From NCBI GenBank assembly GCA_945952065.1, contig CAMFGY010000007.1:1-64000 (forward strand): 64,000 nucleotides of DNA, given 5' to 3'. Made by a program: the position numbers and the translations under genes. The notes beneath the pieces were generated by a model. That model was not told the DNA's origin. It saw nothing but the letters and a program-made list of their open reading frames with translations, and ran no database searches. Each line of letters begins with the position of its first letter. The first letter of the stretch is position 1. Shown in pieces: positions 36,544 to 45,704 of the stretch. This DNA comes from an uncultured Burkholderiales bacterium (lineage in GTDB: Bacteria; Pseudomonadota; Gammaproteobacteria; Burkholderiales; Burkholderiaceae_C).

Positions 36544-37494
36544 TTAAGCTTGGCTATCGCTCTTGCGGATGCGCACGCTGCTGCGTTTTTTGGGGGCTGC
36601 GGCCGCCAAGGCTGCGACGGCGGCTGCAGCGCCGTCGTCTGCCGATGCGGGGGTGTTGCCCGAGGCCTCGGCATCCACCGCGATCACGCGCGAGAAAGGT
36701 GCCAGGATATTGACCAACTGGCCATAGATCTTGGGGCTGCCGGCCACCACTTCGCGCTGATGCAAGAAGTCGGATTCACCGGTGAAGTTGCCAATCAAAC
36801 CACCGGCTTCGGTGATGATCAAGGAGCCTGCGGCCACATCCCAGGGCTGCAGGCCGGTCTCAAAGAAGGCGTCGTAATAGCCGGCGGCCACATAGCACAG
36901 GTCCAAGGCCGCAGCGCCGGGGCGGCGCAGGCCGGCGCATTCCACCATCACCGCCTCGAACATTTTCATATAGCGCTTGAAATTGTCACCACGGCGGAAG
37001 GGGAAGCCGGTGCCGATCAAGGCGTCGCTCAGGCGGGTGCGCTTGGACACGCGCAGGCGGCGGTCATTCATGAAGGCGCCGCGGCCTTTGGTGGCGTAGA
37101 ACAAATCATTGCGAGTCGGGTCGTAGACCACAGCCTGCTGCACCACGCCGCGGTGAGTCAGCGCGATCGACACGCAGTACATCGGCAAACCATGGATGAA
37201 GTTGGTGGTGCCGTCCAGGGGATCAATGATCCACACATATTCGGAATGCTTGGCGCCATACTCGCGGCCCGTCTCTTCGGCCAGGATGCCGTGGTCGGGA
37301 TAGGCTTGCAGCAGCGTCTCAATGATGATTTTTTCAGCGGCTTGGTCCACCTCGGTCACAAAGTCATTAGGCGACTTGGTGTTGATTTTCAGGACTTCGA
37401 GGTCCATGGAAGCGCGGTTGATGATGGCACCGGCCGCACGAGCCGCCTTGATGGCGACATTGAGCATGGGATGGAGCGAGGCTTGCTGCGTCAT
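36544..37494 (-). CDS. suhB: Inositol-1-monophosphatase SuhB-like
   Basis: 316 residues. The metal-binding motifs of the family are present: [14 protein letters not shown] and [15 protein letters not shown], plus EETGREYG near residue 70. SuhB dephosphorylates myo-inositol-1-phosphate in vitro and in enterobacteria acts in rRNA antitermination with NusA. The C-terminal 45 or so residues form an Ala-rich tail ending in Lys/Arg ([19 protein letters not shown]) that is absent from the 267-residue E. coli protein. It is divergent from trmJ. Confidence 0.94.
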   Translation of the reverse strand: MTQQASLHPMLNVAIKAARAAGAIINRASMDLEVLKINTKSPNDFVTEVDQAAEKIIIETLLQAYPDHGILAEETGREYGAKHSEYVWIIDPLDGTTNFIHGLPMYCVSIALTHRGVVQQAVVYDPTRNDLFYATKGRGAFMNDRRLRVSKRTRLSDALIGTGFPFRRGDNFKRYMKMFEAVMVECAGLRRPGAAALDLCYVAAGYYDAFFETGLQPWDVAAGSLIITEAGGLIGNFTGESDFLHQREVVAGSPKIYGQLVNILAPFSRVIAVDAEASGNTPASADDGAAAAVAALAAAAPKKRSSVRIRKSDSQA

Positions 37495-37682
37495 TCGTGA
37501 AAACCTTGGTTGGCCGGCACCCAGGGTTGCGCACCATGAGGCTCGGGAGGTGGACTGGCGGAAAAAAAGAGCGACCTGTTGCTGGGAATTTTTGACCCGG
37601 ACTCAGGATAATCCCGCATTTTAGCCGAGCCAGGTCGTTTCCTCCAAATGCCAGCCATGCTGGACTCGAGGCTGGCGTTGAT

Positions 37683-38441
37683 ATGACACGATTCATCCTG
37701 ATTCAAACCAGCCATCCCGGCAATGTGGGCGCCGCCGCGCGCGCCATGAAGGTGATGGGTTTTTCGGAACTGGTCTTGGTTAAGCCGCGATTTGCGGATG
37801 TGCTGAGCCAAGAGGAAACCGTGGCCATGGCCAGTGGGGCGGCCGATATATTGGTTCGCGCCCGCATCGTGGACACGCTGGAGGAGGCGCTCGACGGCGT
37901 CAGCTTTGCCTGTGCCACGGCCATGACGCCGCGCGACTTTGGTCCGCCTGTGCGCGAGCCGCGGGCATTGTTTGCTGAATTGGCGGCCAGCCAGCACAAA
38001 GTTGGCCTGGTGTTCGGCTCCGAGCGCTACGGGCTGAGCAATGAGGATGTCTACCGCTGCCATGCGGTGCTGTCGATTCCCACCCATCCCGACTATGGCT
38101 CCTTGAATTTGGCGCAGGCGGTGCAGTTGCTGGCCTACGACTGGCGGCAGGCGCTGGGCGGTTTTTCGGTTGCGCCGCGTACCGAGGATCCGAACTTTGC
38201 CGATGCGAAAGCGGTTCAAGGTTTGTTGCAGCATCTGCAAGCCTCCTTGGAGGCCATTGGGTACTTGAACCCCGCGGCGCCCAAGAAGCTGATCCCGCGT
38301 TTGAACCAGTTGTTCAATCGCGCCGGCTTGACGAATGAAGAGGTGCATATTTTTCGAGGCATCGCCCGCGCCATGGTGGAGGCGCCGCGCAGTCCTCATG
38401 CCAACAAGCAAGGTTCAAAAGTAGCGGCCAGCGAGGATTGA
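37683..38441 (+). CDS. trmJ: tRNA (cytidine/uridine-2'-O-)-methyltransferase TrmJ
   Basis: 252 residues of the SPOUT superfamily. The knotted AdoMet site shows GLVFGSERYGLSNEDVYRC and IPTHPDYGSLNLAQAVQLLA. The N-terminus RFILIQTSHPGNVGAAARAM is typical of TrmJ/TrmH-type enzymes, which methylate the 2'-OH of residue 32 in tRNA. A C-terminal region of about 80 residues follows. It lies 44 bases before cysE on the same strand and is divergent from suhB, an arrangement conserved in beta- and gammaproteobacteria. Confidence 0.94.
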   Translation: MTRFILIQTSHPGNVGAAARAMKVMGFSELVLVKPRFADVLSQEETVAMASGAADILVRARIVDTLEEALDGVSFACATAMTPRDFGPPVREPRALFAELAASQHKVGLVFGSERYGLSNEDVYRCHAVLSIPTHPDYGSLNLAQAVQLLAYDWRQALGGFSVAPRTEDPNFADAKAVQGLLQHLQASLEAIGYLNPAAPKKLIPRLNQLFNRAGLTNEEVHIFRGIARAMVEAPRSPHANKQGSKVAASED

Positions 38442-38485
38442 CAAGCGCCGCTAAACTGGCCGACCGTCTTTAGCTTTGAGTCCTC

Positions 38486-39265
38486 ATGTTCCAACGCATC
38501 CGCGAAGACATCGCCTGCATTCTTGAACGCGACCCTGCCGCCCGCACGGCCTGGGAAGTGTTGACCTGCTACCCAGGGCTGCATGCGCTGATACTGCATC
38601 GTCGCGCGCATTGGTGCTGGACCCACGGCTTGAAATGGATGGGGCGATTCATCTCGCATTGCACCCGCTTTTTGACGGGCATCGAAATTCACCCAGGCGC
38701 GCAAATCGCGCGCAAGGTTTTTATCGACCATGGCATGGGCATCGTCATCGGTGAGATGGCTGAAATTGGCGAGGGTTGCACCATTTACCAAGGTGTGACG
38801 CTGGGCGGCACCGCATTGGTGAAAGGCGCCAAACGCCACCCGACCTTGGAGCCGGGCGTCATCATTGGTGCCAACGCTTGCGTCTTGGGCGGCTTTACCG
38901 TGGGGGCTGGTGCTCGGGTGGGTTCAGGCGCGGTCGTGACCAAGCCGGTCCCGGCGGGCGCAACCGCCGTGGGCAACCCGGCTCGCATCATTGAGGCCAA
39001 GGCCGATGTGCGGCGTGAAGAGGCCGCGGCCAAGATGGGCTTTTCCGCCTATGGCGTCAGCCAGGGCGATGATCCGATGGCCCAGGCCTTGCGTGGCCTG
39101 ATCGACAACGCCGCTGGACACGAGCATCAAATTGCGCTGCTCTGGCAGGCGGTGTGCAAACTGTCTGCGGCCTCGCGTTCGCCGGTGGGCGATTGTGTGC
39201 CGCAAGACGCTCAGCAAGACGAGGTTTTCGATGCCGCCTCGCTGAGCCGCTTGGTCAAAGAGTAG
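38486..39265 (+). CDS. cysE: Serine O-acetyltransferase
   Basis: 259 residues. The left-handed beta-helix of hexapeptide repeats contains GMGIVIGEMAEIGEGCTIY and GVTLGGT, with the acetyl-CoA-binding loop KRHPTLEPGVIIGANACVLG. It acetylates serine with acetyl-CoA, the first step of cysteine synthesis, and so could supply sulfur to IscS later in the window. The N-terminal domain is short (about 60 residues before the repeats), as in the EpsC-like group. A C-terminal extension of about 70 residues follows the last repeats. Confidence 0.94.
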   Translation: MFQRIREDIACILERDPAARTAWEVLTCYPGLHALILHRRAHWCWTHGLKWMGRFISHCTRFLTGIEIHPGAQIARKVFIDHGMGIVIGEMAEIGEGCTIYQGVTLGGTALVKGAKRHPTLEPGVIIGANACVLGGFTVGAGARVGSGAVVTKPVPAGATAVGNPARIIEAKADVRREEAAAKMGFSAYGVSQGDDPMAQALRGLIDNAAGHEHQIALLWQAVCKLSAASRSPVGDCVPQDAQQDEVFDAASLSRLVKE

Positions 39266-39282
39266 CCCGCTCAGGGTCAGCA

Positions 39283-39298
39283 CAGCGCCAGGGCGCTG
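39283..39298. terminator. Hairpin between convergent cysE and mog
   Basis: CAGCGCC-AG-GGCGCTG is a perfect seven-base dyad with a two-base spacer in the 48-base gap between convergent genes. No T-run follows on either strand. It may act as a bidirectional stop, but the evidence is only the dyad. Confidence 0.35.
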
Positions 39299-39313
39299 AC
39301 AACTGACTGTGCT

Positions 39314-39928
39314 TCAGTTCGCACTGCGGACCGGGCGTTGTGCGGCCTTGGGGCGAAAGGCTTTCACGAACGCATCTCGCGTCTCCAGATACGGCCCGCC
39401 GATCAGATCGATGCAATAAGGCACGGCGGCAAAAATGCCATCGACCTCTTGCTTGCCTTCGGCATTCTTCAAACCGCCCAAAGTCTCTGCAATCGACTTG
39501 GGTTGACCCGGCAGATTGATGATCAAGGCCTTGCCCCGAATCACCGCCACTTGGCGCGACAGAATCGCCGTGGGCACAAAGCGCAGCGAAATCTGCCGCA
39601 TCTGTTCGCCAAAGCCCGGCATTTCTTTGTCGGCCACATCCAAGGTGGCTTCAGGCGTGACATCGCGCAGCGCGGGCCCGGTGCCGCCGGTGGTCAACAC
39701 CAGATCGCAGGACTTGTCGTCCACCAGTTCGCGCAGAGTCTGGGCGATCAGCGCCCGTTCGTCGGGGATCAAACGTGCTTCATAGTGGATCGGGTTGATC
39801 AGCGCAGCGCCCAACCAGTCTTGCAAGGCCGGCAAACCTTTGTCTTCGTAGACACCGACAGAAGCACGGTCACTGATGGACACAATGCCGATGCGCACGG
39901 CCTCCGGGGGCGGCAATGTCTCACTCAT
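39314..39928 (-). CDS. mog: Molybdopterin adenylyltransferase (MogA)
   Basis: 204 residues. MoeA/MogA-type fold with LVLTTGGTGPALRDVTPEA, the loop that contacts the pterin, and IVSISDRASVGVYEDKGLPA at the N-terminus. It adenylylates molybdopterin before metal insertion in molybdenum cofactor synthesis. The start at MSETLPPP overlaps the end of darP by eight bases. The extended frame above that overlap is not family-like. No other cofactor genes are nearby. Confidence 0.93.
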   Translation of the reverse strand: MSETLPPPEAVRIGIVSISDRASVGVYEDKGLPALQDWLGAALINPIHYEARLIPDERALIAQTLRELVDDKSCDLVLTTGGTGPALRDVTPEATLDVADKEMPGFGEQMRQISLRFVPTAILSRQVAVIRGKALIINLPGQPKSIAETLGGLKNAEGKQEVDGIFAAVPYCIDLIGGPYLETRDAFVKAFRPKAAQRPVRSAN

Positions 39929-40487
39929 CAGCCTCATCCTCCGCCACTTCTTCAGCCGGGTTGACCCGCAACTGTTCAGCCTTGATGAACTGGAACAGAT
40001 CACGGTAGGCGCGGCCGGATCGTTGCTCGGGCGCAGCCGCTGCGTCCTTGCGAGCGGCACGAACCAAGCTGCGCAGTTGCTGCACATCAATGCCTTCATG
40101 TTCGGCGATGAACTGCTGCAGGGCCGCGTCATCGGCCAGCAGGCGCTCGCGCCAACGCTCGCTTTGGTGCAGGGCCAAGCTGTCCTTGGCGTGGCCGAGC
40201 TTGAAGGCGGCGACCGCCTCACGCAGTGGAGCGGGGTCCACGCGACGCATCAGCTTGCCGATGTACTGCATCTGGCGGCGTCGGCCTTCATGCGAAGTGA
40301 TCCGCTTGGCCTCACGCAAGGCGTCGGACAGGATTTCCGGCAAAGCCAGGGGCTCCAGCCGGCTGGCGGGCAATTTCAGCAACTCTTCGCCCAGCGCCTG
40401 CAGCTCGGTCATGTCGCGCTTCAACTGGCTTTTGCTGGGGCGATCGAAGTCGTCTTCGTCGCTTGGGAATTCTTCTTGTGTTCTCAT
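39921..40487 (-). CDS. darP: DarP/YjgA ribosome-associated assembly factor
   Basis: 188 residues, charged and helical. It opens with EEFPSDEDDFDRPSKSQLKR and contains KRITSHEGRRRQMQYIGKLM, matching the DUF615/YjgA family that works late in 50S subunit assembly. The start at MRTQEEF is chosen as the family N-terminus; the longer frame upstream runs across the divergent promoter region. Mog follows with an eight-base overlap. pmbA is transcribed in the opposite direction upstream, a common pairing. Confidence 0.92.
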   Translation of the reverse strand: MRTQEEFPSDEDDFDRPSKSQLKRDMTELQALGEELLKLPASRLEPLALPEILSDALREAKRITSHEGRRRQMQYIGKLMRRVDPAPLREAVAAFKLGHAKDSLALHQSERWRERLLADDAALQQFIAEHEGIDVQQLRSLVRAARKDAAAAPEQRSGRAYRDLFQFIKAEQLRVNPAEEVAEDEADE

Positions 40488-40720
40488 GGTGCGGGTCTTG
40501 CGGGTCGTGCAGAGTTGCAGAAGGGACGAGTGGCGTGCCGGGCAGGACTGGGCCATCAAAGGCGCGCCCTCGTCTGCGGCGCGGGCGCGGATGCAAGAGC
40601 TGCTGCGCACGCGGATGCTCGGCGGCTCGTATGATTGTCCCCCAGTTCTGATTCTCAGTGCAGCGGCGCTTCATCAAGGCGACGTTGTGCGGCCTTTTGA
40701 TTTCTACGGCACCTCTATCC

Positions 40721-42145
40721 ATGTCCAAGCTCCTCAAGTCTTCTTCCAGTCAAAGCGCCGACAAGTCCGCAGCTGCCGCTGCGTCCAGCGGCAGTGGCTT
40801 TGCCTACCGGAGTGAGCAGTTCCAGCAGTTGATCGAAGATGTCTTGGCAGAGGCCAAGAAGCTCGGCGCCTCTGATGCGGGGGCCGAAGTTTCAGAAGGC
40901 TGCGGCCTGTCGGTCTCCACCCGCATGGGGGCCTTGGAGAACGTGGAGCGCAACCGCGACAAGTCCTTAGGCGTCTCGGTGTACGTGGGACAGCGTCGCG
41001 GCAATGCCAGCACCTCGGACTTCTCACCTCAAGCGCTGCGAGACACGGTGAGGGCCGCTTTTGATATTGCGCGCTTTACGGCTGAGGATCCGGTCGCGGG
41101 TTTGCCTGACGAAGAAGACTTGTCTTTGGACGTTGCCAGCCGTCCTGAGTTGGATCTGTTCCATCCTTGGGCGATTGATGCGCAGGCGGCTGCGGAACTG
41201 GCTTTGCGCTGTGAGGCCGCGGCTTTTGCGGTTGATCGTCGCATCAGCAATAGCGAGGGCGCGGCAGTCTCGGCGCAGCAGTCGCATTTCTTCACGGGCA
41301 ACAGCCGCGGTTTTCGCGGCGGCTATGCCAGTTCGCGGCACTCGATCTCGGTGGCGCCCATCGCCGGCCGCGGCGCCCAGATGCAGCGCGACGCCTGGTA
41401 CAGCTCGATGCGCGATGCCACAGAATTGGCTTCACCCGAAGCCATTGGCCGCTACGCCGCCGAGCGTGCCTTGGCTCGTTTGAAGTCACGCCGCGTGCCG
41501 ACTGCGGAAGTGCCAGTGCTTTTCGAGAACACTGTGGCGGCCGGCTTGTTGGGTGCTTTGGTACAAGCCGCCAGCGGCGGTGCCTTGTATCGGCGCGCCA
41601 GTTTCCTGCTTGATAGCCTGGGCAAGTCGGTGCTGGCTTCTCACATTGATATCCATGAGGATCCCCACATCCCCAAAGGCAAGGGAAGCGCGCCTTTCGA
41701 TGACGAGGGGGTCATGACGCGCCCGCGACATCTGGTGGACGCGGGGGTCTTGCAGGGCTATTTCTTGAGCACCTACTCGGCGCGCAAGCTGGGCATGCGC
41801 ACGACCGGGCATGCAGGGGGCTCGCACAATTTACGCATGAGCTCGCGTCTGACCGCGCCGGGCGATGATCTGCACACCATGCTGCGTCGTTTGGGCACGG
41901 GCTTGTTTGTGACCGAGCTGATGGGGCAGGGCGTCAACTATGTGACCGGCGACTACTCGCGTGGCGTCAGCGGCTATTGGGTGGAGAACGGCGAGATTGC
42001 CTTCCCGGTGCATGAGTTGACCATCGCAGGCAATTTGAGTGAGATGTTCCAAAACATCATCGGCATTGGCGGCGATCGTTACACCATCGGCGGCAAAACC
42101 GTCGGCTCGGTGTTGATTTCTCGGATGAAATTGGCGGGCAGCTAA
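40721..42145 (+). CDS. pmbA: Metalloprotease-like protein TldE/PmbA
   Basis: 474 residues. It pairs with TldD to form a heterodimeric peptidase that matures microcin and degrades CcdA in E. coli. Family features are LGASDAGAEVSEGCGLSVST at the N-terminus, SNSEGAAVS, and the C-terminal GGSHNLRMSS and GYWVENGEIAFPVHELTIAGN. The start at MSKLLKS is preferred to an upstream ATG at 40658 that would give a spurious leader. TldD is not seen here, which is usual as the genes are often unlinked. A strong terminator follows. Confidence 0.93.
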   Translation: MSKLLKSSSSQSADKSAAAAASSGSGFAYRSEQFQQLIEDVLAEAKKLGASDAGAEVSEGCGLSVSTRMGALENVERNRDKSLGVSVYVGQRRGNASTSDFSPQALRDTVRAAFDIARFTAEDPVAGLPDEEDLSLDVASRPELDLFHPWAIDAQAAAELALRCEAAAFAVDRRISNSEGAAVSAQQSHFFTGNSRGFRGGYASSRHSISVAPIAGRGAQMQRDAWYSSMRDATELASPEAIGRYAAERALARLKSRRVPTAEVPVLFENTVAAGLLGALVQAASGGALYRRASFLLDSLGKSVLASHIDIHEDPHIPKGKGSAPFDDEGVMTRPRHLVDAGVLQGYFLSTYSARKLGMRTTGHAGGSHNLRMSSRLTAPGDDLHTMLRRLGTGLFVTELMGQGVNYVTGDYSRGVSGYWVENGEIAFPVHELTIAGNLSEMFQNIIGIGGDRYTIGGKTVGSVLISRMKLAGS

Positions 42146-42202
42146 TCGAGATTGTCAGCTGACCGTCAGCTGGTGTTCAGCTGATTTTCATCTAGCGATT
42201 TG

Positions 42203-42225
42203 CGCCCTGAAAAAGGGCGTTTTTT
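42203..42225 (+). terminator. Rho-independent terminator of pmbA
   Basis: CGCCCT (42203-42208) and AGGGCG (42214-42219) form a GC stem around an A-rich loop, followed directly by six T residues (42220-42225). It lies 58 bases after the pmbA stop and isolates it from the TRAP binding-protein gene. A standard intrinsic terminator. Confidence 0.92.
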
Positions 42226-42312
42226 AGCCGGGTTTGCACCGGTGAGCATTGTTTTGGGGCACCCTAGAATCGGCTCGCAATTTGCGCAGTTCATCAACTA
42301 GGAGTCCCCAAG

Positions 42313-43395
42313 ATGGAGCGTCGTTCCTTTGTTAGGCAGGCTGGCTTGGCCGGTGTTTTGGCAGCTGGTGCAGCACCTGCCGTCGTGCATGCACAAGCCA
42401 ATGTGCGTTGGCGTTTGGCCTCGAGTTTCCCCAAGTCTTTGGACACCATTTTTGGCGCGGCCGATGTGTTCGCAAAGAAGGTGCATGAGCTCTCCGGTGG
42501 CAAATTCCAGGTGGCGGTGCACGCAGGCGGCGAGTTGATGCCCGCCTTTGGTGTGGTGGACGGCGTGCAAAACGGCACGGTGGAAATGGCCCACACCGCG
42601 CCTTACTATTTCTTCGGCAAGGACGAGACTTTTGCGCTGGGCTGCGCCGTGCCTTTTGGCTTGAACAGCCGCCAAATGACGGCCTGGATGGTGGAAGGCA
42701 ATGGCCTGAAGTTGATGCGCGAGTTCTATCGCAACTACAACATCATCAACTTCCCGGGCGGCAACACCGGCGCTCAAATGGGTGGCTGGTATCGCAAGGA
42801 AATCAAGTCCATCGCCGACGTCAAGGGCTTGAAGATGCGCATCGGCGGCTTCGCGGGCAAGGTGCTGGAGCGCATGGGCGGCGTGCCACAGAACATTCCT
42901 GGTGGTGAGATCTATTCGGCACTGGAGAAGGGCACGATTGACGCCGCCGAGTGGGTGGGTCCTTATGACGACCAGAAGCTGGGCTTCAACAAAGTGGCGC
43001 CCAACTATTACTACCCAGGCTGGTGGGAAGGCGGCCCGCAGCTCGACTTCTTCATCAACACCAAGGCTTATGAAGCCCTGACGCCTGAGTACAAAGCGAT
43101 TGTGGATGCCGCCGCCGCCGTGGCTCACATCGATATGCAGGCCAAGTACGACGCGAAGAATCCGGCGGCCTTGAAGCAGTTGGTCGGCTCCGGCACCAAG
43201 CTGTTCAAGTTCCCCAAGGATGTGATGGATTCGGCCTTCAAGGAATCGATGGCGCTGTACAGCGAGCTGTCGGGCAAGAACCCGAACTGGAAGAAGGTCT
43301 ACGAAGACTATGCCAACTTCCGTCGTGACCAGAACCTGTGGTTCCGTTTCGCAGAAGCTGGTTTTGACGACTTCATGCAGGCGCAAAAGCTCTAA
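42313..43395 (+). CDS. TRAP transporter periplasmic substrate-binding protein (DctP/TakP-like)
   Basis: 360 residues. It begins MERRSFVRQAGLAGVLAAG, a twin-arginine-type signal (RRxF) cut after VVHA near residue 27, so export may use the Tat route. The mature part has the TRAP profile: WRLASSFPKSLDTIFGAAD, a conserved Arg in LKMRIGGFAGKVLER that binds carboxylates, and WVGPYDDQKLGFNKVA. Close relatives bind alpha-keto acids or other organic acids; the ligand here is unknown. The gene is followed by its own terminator and converges on the dctM/dctQ genes instead of preceding them. Confidence 0.92.
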   Translation: MERRSFVRQAGLAGVLAAGAAPAVVHAQANVRWRLASSFPKSLDTIFGAADVFAKKVHELSGGKFQVAVHAGGELMPAFGVVDGVQNGTVEMAHTAPYYFFGKDETFALGCAVPFGLNSRQMTAWMVEGNGLKLMREFYRNYNIINFPGGNTGAQMGGWYRKEIKSIADVKGLKMRIGGFAGKVLERMGGVPQNIPGGEIYSALEKGTIDAAEWVGPYDDQKLGFNKVAPNYYYPGWWEGGPQLDFFINTKAYEALTPEYKAIVDAAAAVAHIDMQAKYDAKNPAALKQLVGSGTKLFKFPKDVMDSAFKESMALYSELSGKNPNWKKVYEDYANFRRDQNLWFRFAEAGFDDFMQAQKL

Positions 43396-43418
43396 CTCGT
43401 TTTTGCTCTCGCCTTCGA

Positions 43419-43449
43419 AGCCCTGGAGCCTTTGGTTCCAGGGCTTTTT
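43419..43449 (+). terminator. Rho-independent terminator of the TRAP binding-protein gene
   Basis: AGCCCTGGA (43419-43427) and TCCAGGGCT (43437-43445) make a nine-base stem, followed by five T residues (43445-43449). It lies 24 bases after the stop and ends the plus-strand transcript before the convergent dctM gene. Confidence 0.92.
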
Positions 43450-43455
43450 CAATGG

Positions 43456-43485
43456 AAAAGGCCGCTTGCTCACGCAAGCGGCCTT
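43456..43485 (-). terminator. Rho-independent terminator of the dctQM operon
   Basis: On the minus strand AAGGCCGCTTGC and GCAAGCGGCCTT (43485-43458) form a perfect 12-base stem with a four-base loop, then TTTTCC follows. It lies 18 bases past the DctM stop codon. With the plus-strand terminator at 43419 it makes a back-to-back pair that blocks read-through in both directions. Confidence 0.88.
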
Positions 43486-43503
43486 GTGACAAGCCGAACG
43501 GGC

Positions 43504-45099
43504 TTAGTTCTTCTTTGCGGCTTCGTCTTGCAATGAGCGCTTGACGGCTTCCATCGGATCGGTTGCCTCATTGCTGGAGGCCGCCGACGCCGCCTGGGCC
43601 GGTGGATCGAAGCCGAACAGCTTGCTGGCGTCTTCCGAGGAGGTCTCTGCCTTCTCGGGCTTTTCCTCGGCGCTATTGCCCATGCCTTGCAGCATCTCGG
43701 TGGCCTGATTCATATCGACGACCTTTTCCTTGTCCAAGAAGGCGGTCACCGATTGCGGGAATGCGATCACGATGCCGACCAGCACCAGTTGCATGATCAC
43801 CCAAGGAATGGCGCCCAGATAGATGTCCTTGGACTGCACTTTGGCCGGAATCGAGCCGCTCTTGAAGAGGCTGTCAGCAATGCCGCGCAGATAGAACAAG
43901 GCGAATCCGAAGGGCGGGTGCATGAAGCTGGTTTGCATATTCACGCACAACATCACGCCGAACCAGACCAGGTCGATCCCCATCTTGTCGGCCACGGGGG
44001 CGAGGAAGGGCAAGATGATGAAGGCGATCTCGAAGAAGTCGAGGAAGAAGGCCAGGAAGAAAATGAAGATGTTGACGGCAATCAGGAAGCCGACCTGACC
44101 CCCTGGCAGATTGGAGAGCAGGTGCTCGATCCAGATCCCGCCTTCCACGCCCTGGAACACCAGAGAGAAGGTGCGTGAGCCGATCAAGATGAAGACCACC
44201 ATGGCGGTGATGCGCATGGTGCCAGCCATGGCTTCCCGGACCAAGGGCCAGTTCAAGCGGCCATGCATGGCTGCCAAGATGAAGGCGCCTACCGCGCCCA
44301 TGGCGCCGGCCTCTGTTGGCGTGCAGACGGCCGTGTCGATACCCGGCAGGCCGCCCATGCTGCCCAGCACGGCGAAGATCAGCACGGCCGACGGAATGAT
44401 GCCGCGCAAACACTTGATCCAAAGCGCTGCGCCTTGCAGGCTTCGGGCGGTCTTGGGCACGCCGGGAACATGTTCTGGCTTGATGCGGCTGAGTGCAAAT
44501 GTGTAGAGCACGAAGATCAGCACCTGAAGAATCGAAGGGCCCCAAGCCCCTTTGTACATATCCCCCACCGATCGACCCAGTTGGTCGGCCAAGACCACCA
44601 GCACCAGGGAAGGCGGCACCAATTGCGTGATGGTGCCCGAGGCAGCCAGCACCCCGGTGGCGTAGCGCATGTTGTAGCCATAGCGCATCATCACCGGCAG
44701 CGAGATCATGGCCATGGCAATCACTTGGCCGGCCACGGTGCCGGTGATGGCCCCCAGGATGAAGCCCACAATGATCACCGAATAGCCCAAGCCGCCGCGC
44801 ACCGGGCCAAAGAGCTGGCCCATCGAGTCCAGCATGTCTTCGGCCAGGCCGCATTTCTCCAGCATGGCGCCCATCAGGGTGAAGAAGGGAATCGCCAGCA
44901 GCAGGTCGTTGGACAAAATGCCGAACACATTTTGAGGCAGTGCCGCCATGAATTCGGGCGGGAACCAGCCTTGCGAAATCGCAAAGAAGCCGCAGGCCAA
45001 GCCCAGGGCAGCCAGCGAGAAAGCGACGGGGAAGCCGATCAGCATGACCACGATCAGCCCCGCGAACATCAGCGGGGGGAAGTTCTCCATGCTCATCAT
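43504..45099 (-). CDS. dctM: TRAP transporter large permease (DctM)
   Basis: 531 residues with about 12 membrane helices. Family blocks are GFPVAFSLAALGLACGFFAI, GLGYSVIIVGFILGAITGT, VLAASGTITQLVPPSLVLVV and TPTEAGAMGAVGAF. It carries the substrate across the inner membrane with a sodium gradient. An extra charged cytoplasmic tail of about 75 residues (EEKPEKAETSSEDASKLFG) follows the last helix and is unusual for the family. The start overlaps the DctQ stop by four bases (ATGA), implying coupled translation. Confidence 0.92.
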   Translation of the reverse strand: MMSMENFPPLMFAGLIVVMLIGFPVAFSLAALGLACGFFAISQGWFPPEFMAALPQNVFGILSNDLLLAIPFFTLMGAMLEKCGLAEDMLDSMGQLFGPVRGGLGYSVIIVGFILGAITGTVAGQVIAMAMISLPVMMRYGYNMRYATGVLAASGTITQLVPPSLVLVVLADQLGRSVGDMYKGAWGPSILQVLIFVLYTFALSRIKPEHVPGVPKTARSLQGAALWIKCLRGIIPSAVLIFAVLGSMGGLPGIDTAVCTPTEAGAMGAVGAFILAAMHGRLNWPLVREAMAGTMRITAMVVFILIGSRTFSLVFQGVEGGIWIEHLLSNLPGGQVGFLIAVNIFIFFLAFFLDFFEIAFIILPFLAPVADKMGIDLVWFGVMLCVNMQTSFMHPPFGFALFYLRGIADSLFKSGSIPAKVQSKDIYLGAIPWVIMQLVLVGIVIAFPQSVTAFLDKEKVVDMNQATEMLQGMGNSAEEKPEKAETSSEDASKLFGFDPPAQAASAASSNEATDPMEAVKRSLQDEAAKKN

Positions 45100-45704
45100 T
45101 GCAGCGGTCTCTCGTAGTGGGTGTCCATCTCGTAGCTGTGTGTCAGCCAGCCAACGCGTTTGATCAATTCAGCTAGGCCTTGCAGCCACACCAGGGCGAA
45201 ACCCAGGGGCAGGGTCAACATGGCGGGCCAGCGGATCAAGCCGCCCGAGTTATTGGACATCTCGCCGCTGCTGAGCAGCTTCCAGAGATAGCCCAGCAAG
45301 CCCAGGCTTGCCACGCTGTCTTCGGGGCGCATGCCAGTGGTGAGCTTGACCATGAAAAGGCCCCAGGACAACCAGGCCATGTAAGCGATCACCGGCAGCA
45401 AAAAAACCAGCAAGCCAAACATGTCCACGTAGACCTTGCCATGCCCGGAGAGACGGCTGTAAAAAAGGTCAACCCGCACATGTTCATTGACCTTGAGCAC
45501 TTGGGCCGCGCCAAACATGACGCAGACGGCGAACATGTACCACTGGATCTCCAAAAAGGAGTTGGAGCTGTAGTCAAAGGTGTAGCGCACAACCGCATTG
45601 GCGGCGCTGACCAGGCACGAGATCAGAACAGCCCACTTGGCGATGACGCCGAAGCGGGCCGTTAGATTGTCGATGCCCCTGGCAATGGCGAGGAGGGCTT
45701 GCAT
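45096..45704 (-). CDS. dctQ: TRAP transporter small permease (DctQ)
   Basis: 202 residues with four membrane helices; the first is WAVLISCLVSAANAVVRYTF and the pattern FLEIQWYMFAVCVMFGAAQV is the DctQ core. It pairs with the DctM-like subunit whose gene overlaps it. The periplasmic binding protein gene is 1.7 kb away and convergent, an uncommon split. The ATG at 45704 is the start used. A loop of about 230 bases upstream shows no strong promoter. Confidence 0.9.
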   Translation of the reverse strand: MQALLAIARGIDNLTARFGVIAKWAVLISCLVSAANAVVRYTFDYSSNSFLEIQWYMFAVCVMFGAAQVLKVNEHVRVDLFYSRLSGHGKVYVDMFGLLVFLLPVIAYMAWLSWGLFMVKLTTGMRPEDSVASLGLLGYLWKLLSSGEMSNNSGGLIRWPAMLTLPLGFALVWLQGLAELIKRVGWLTHSYEMDTHYERPLQ

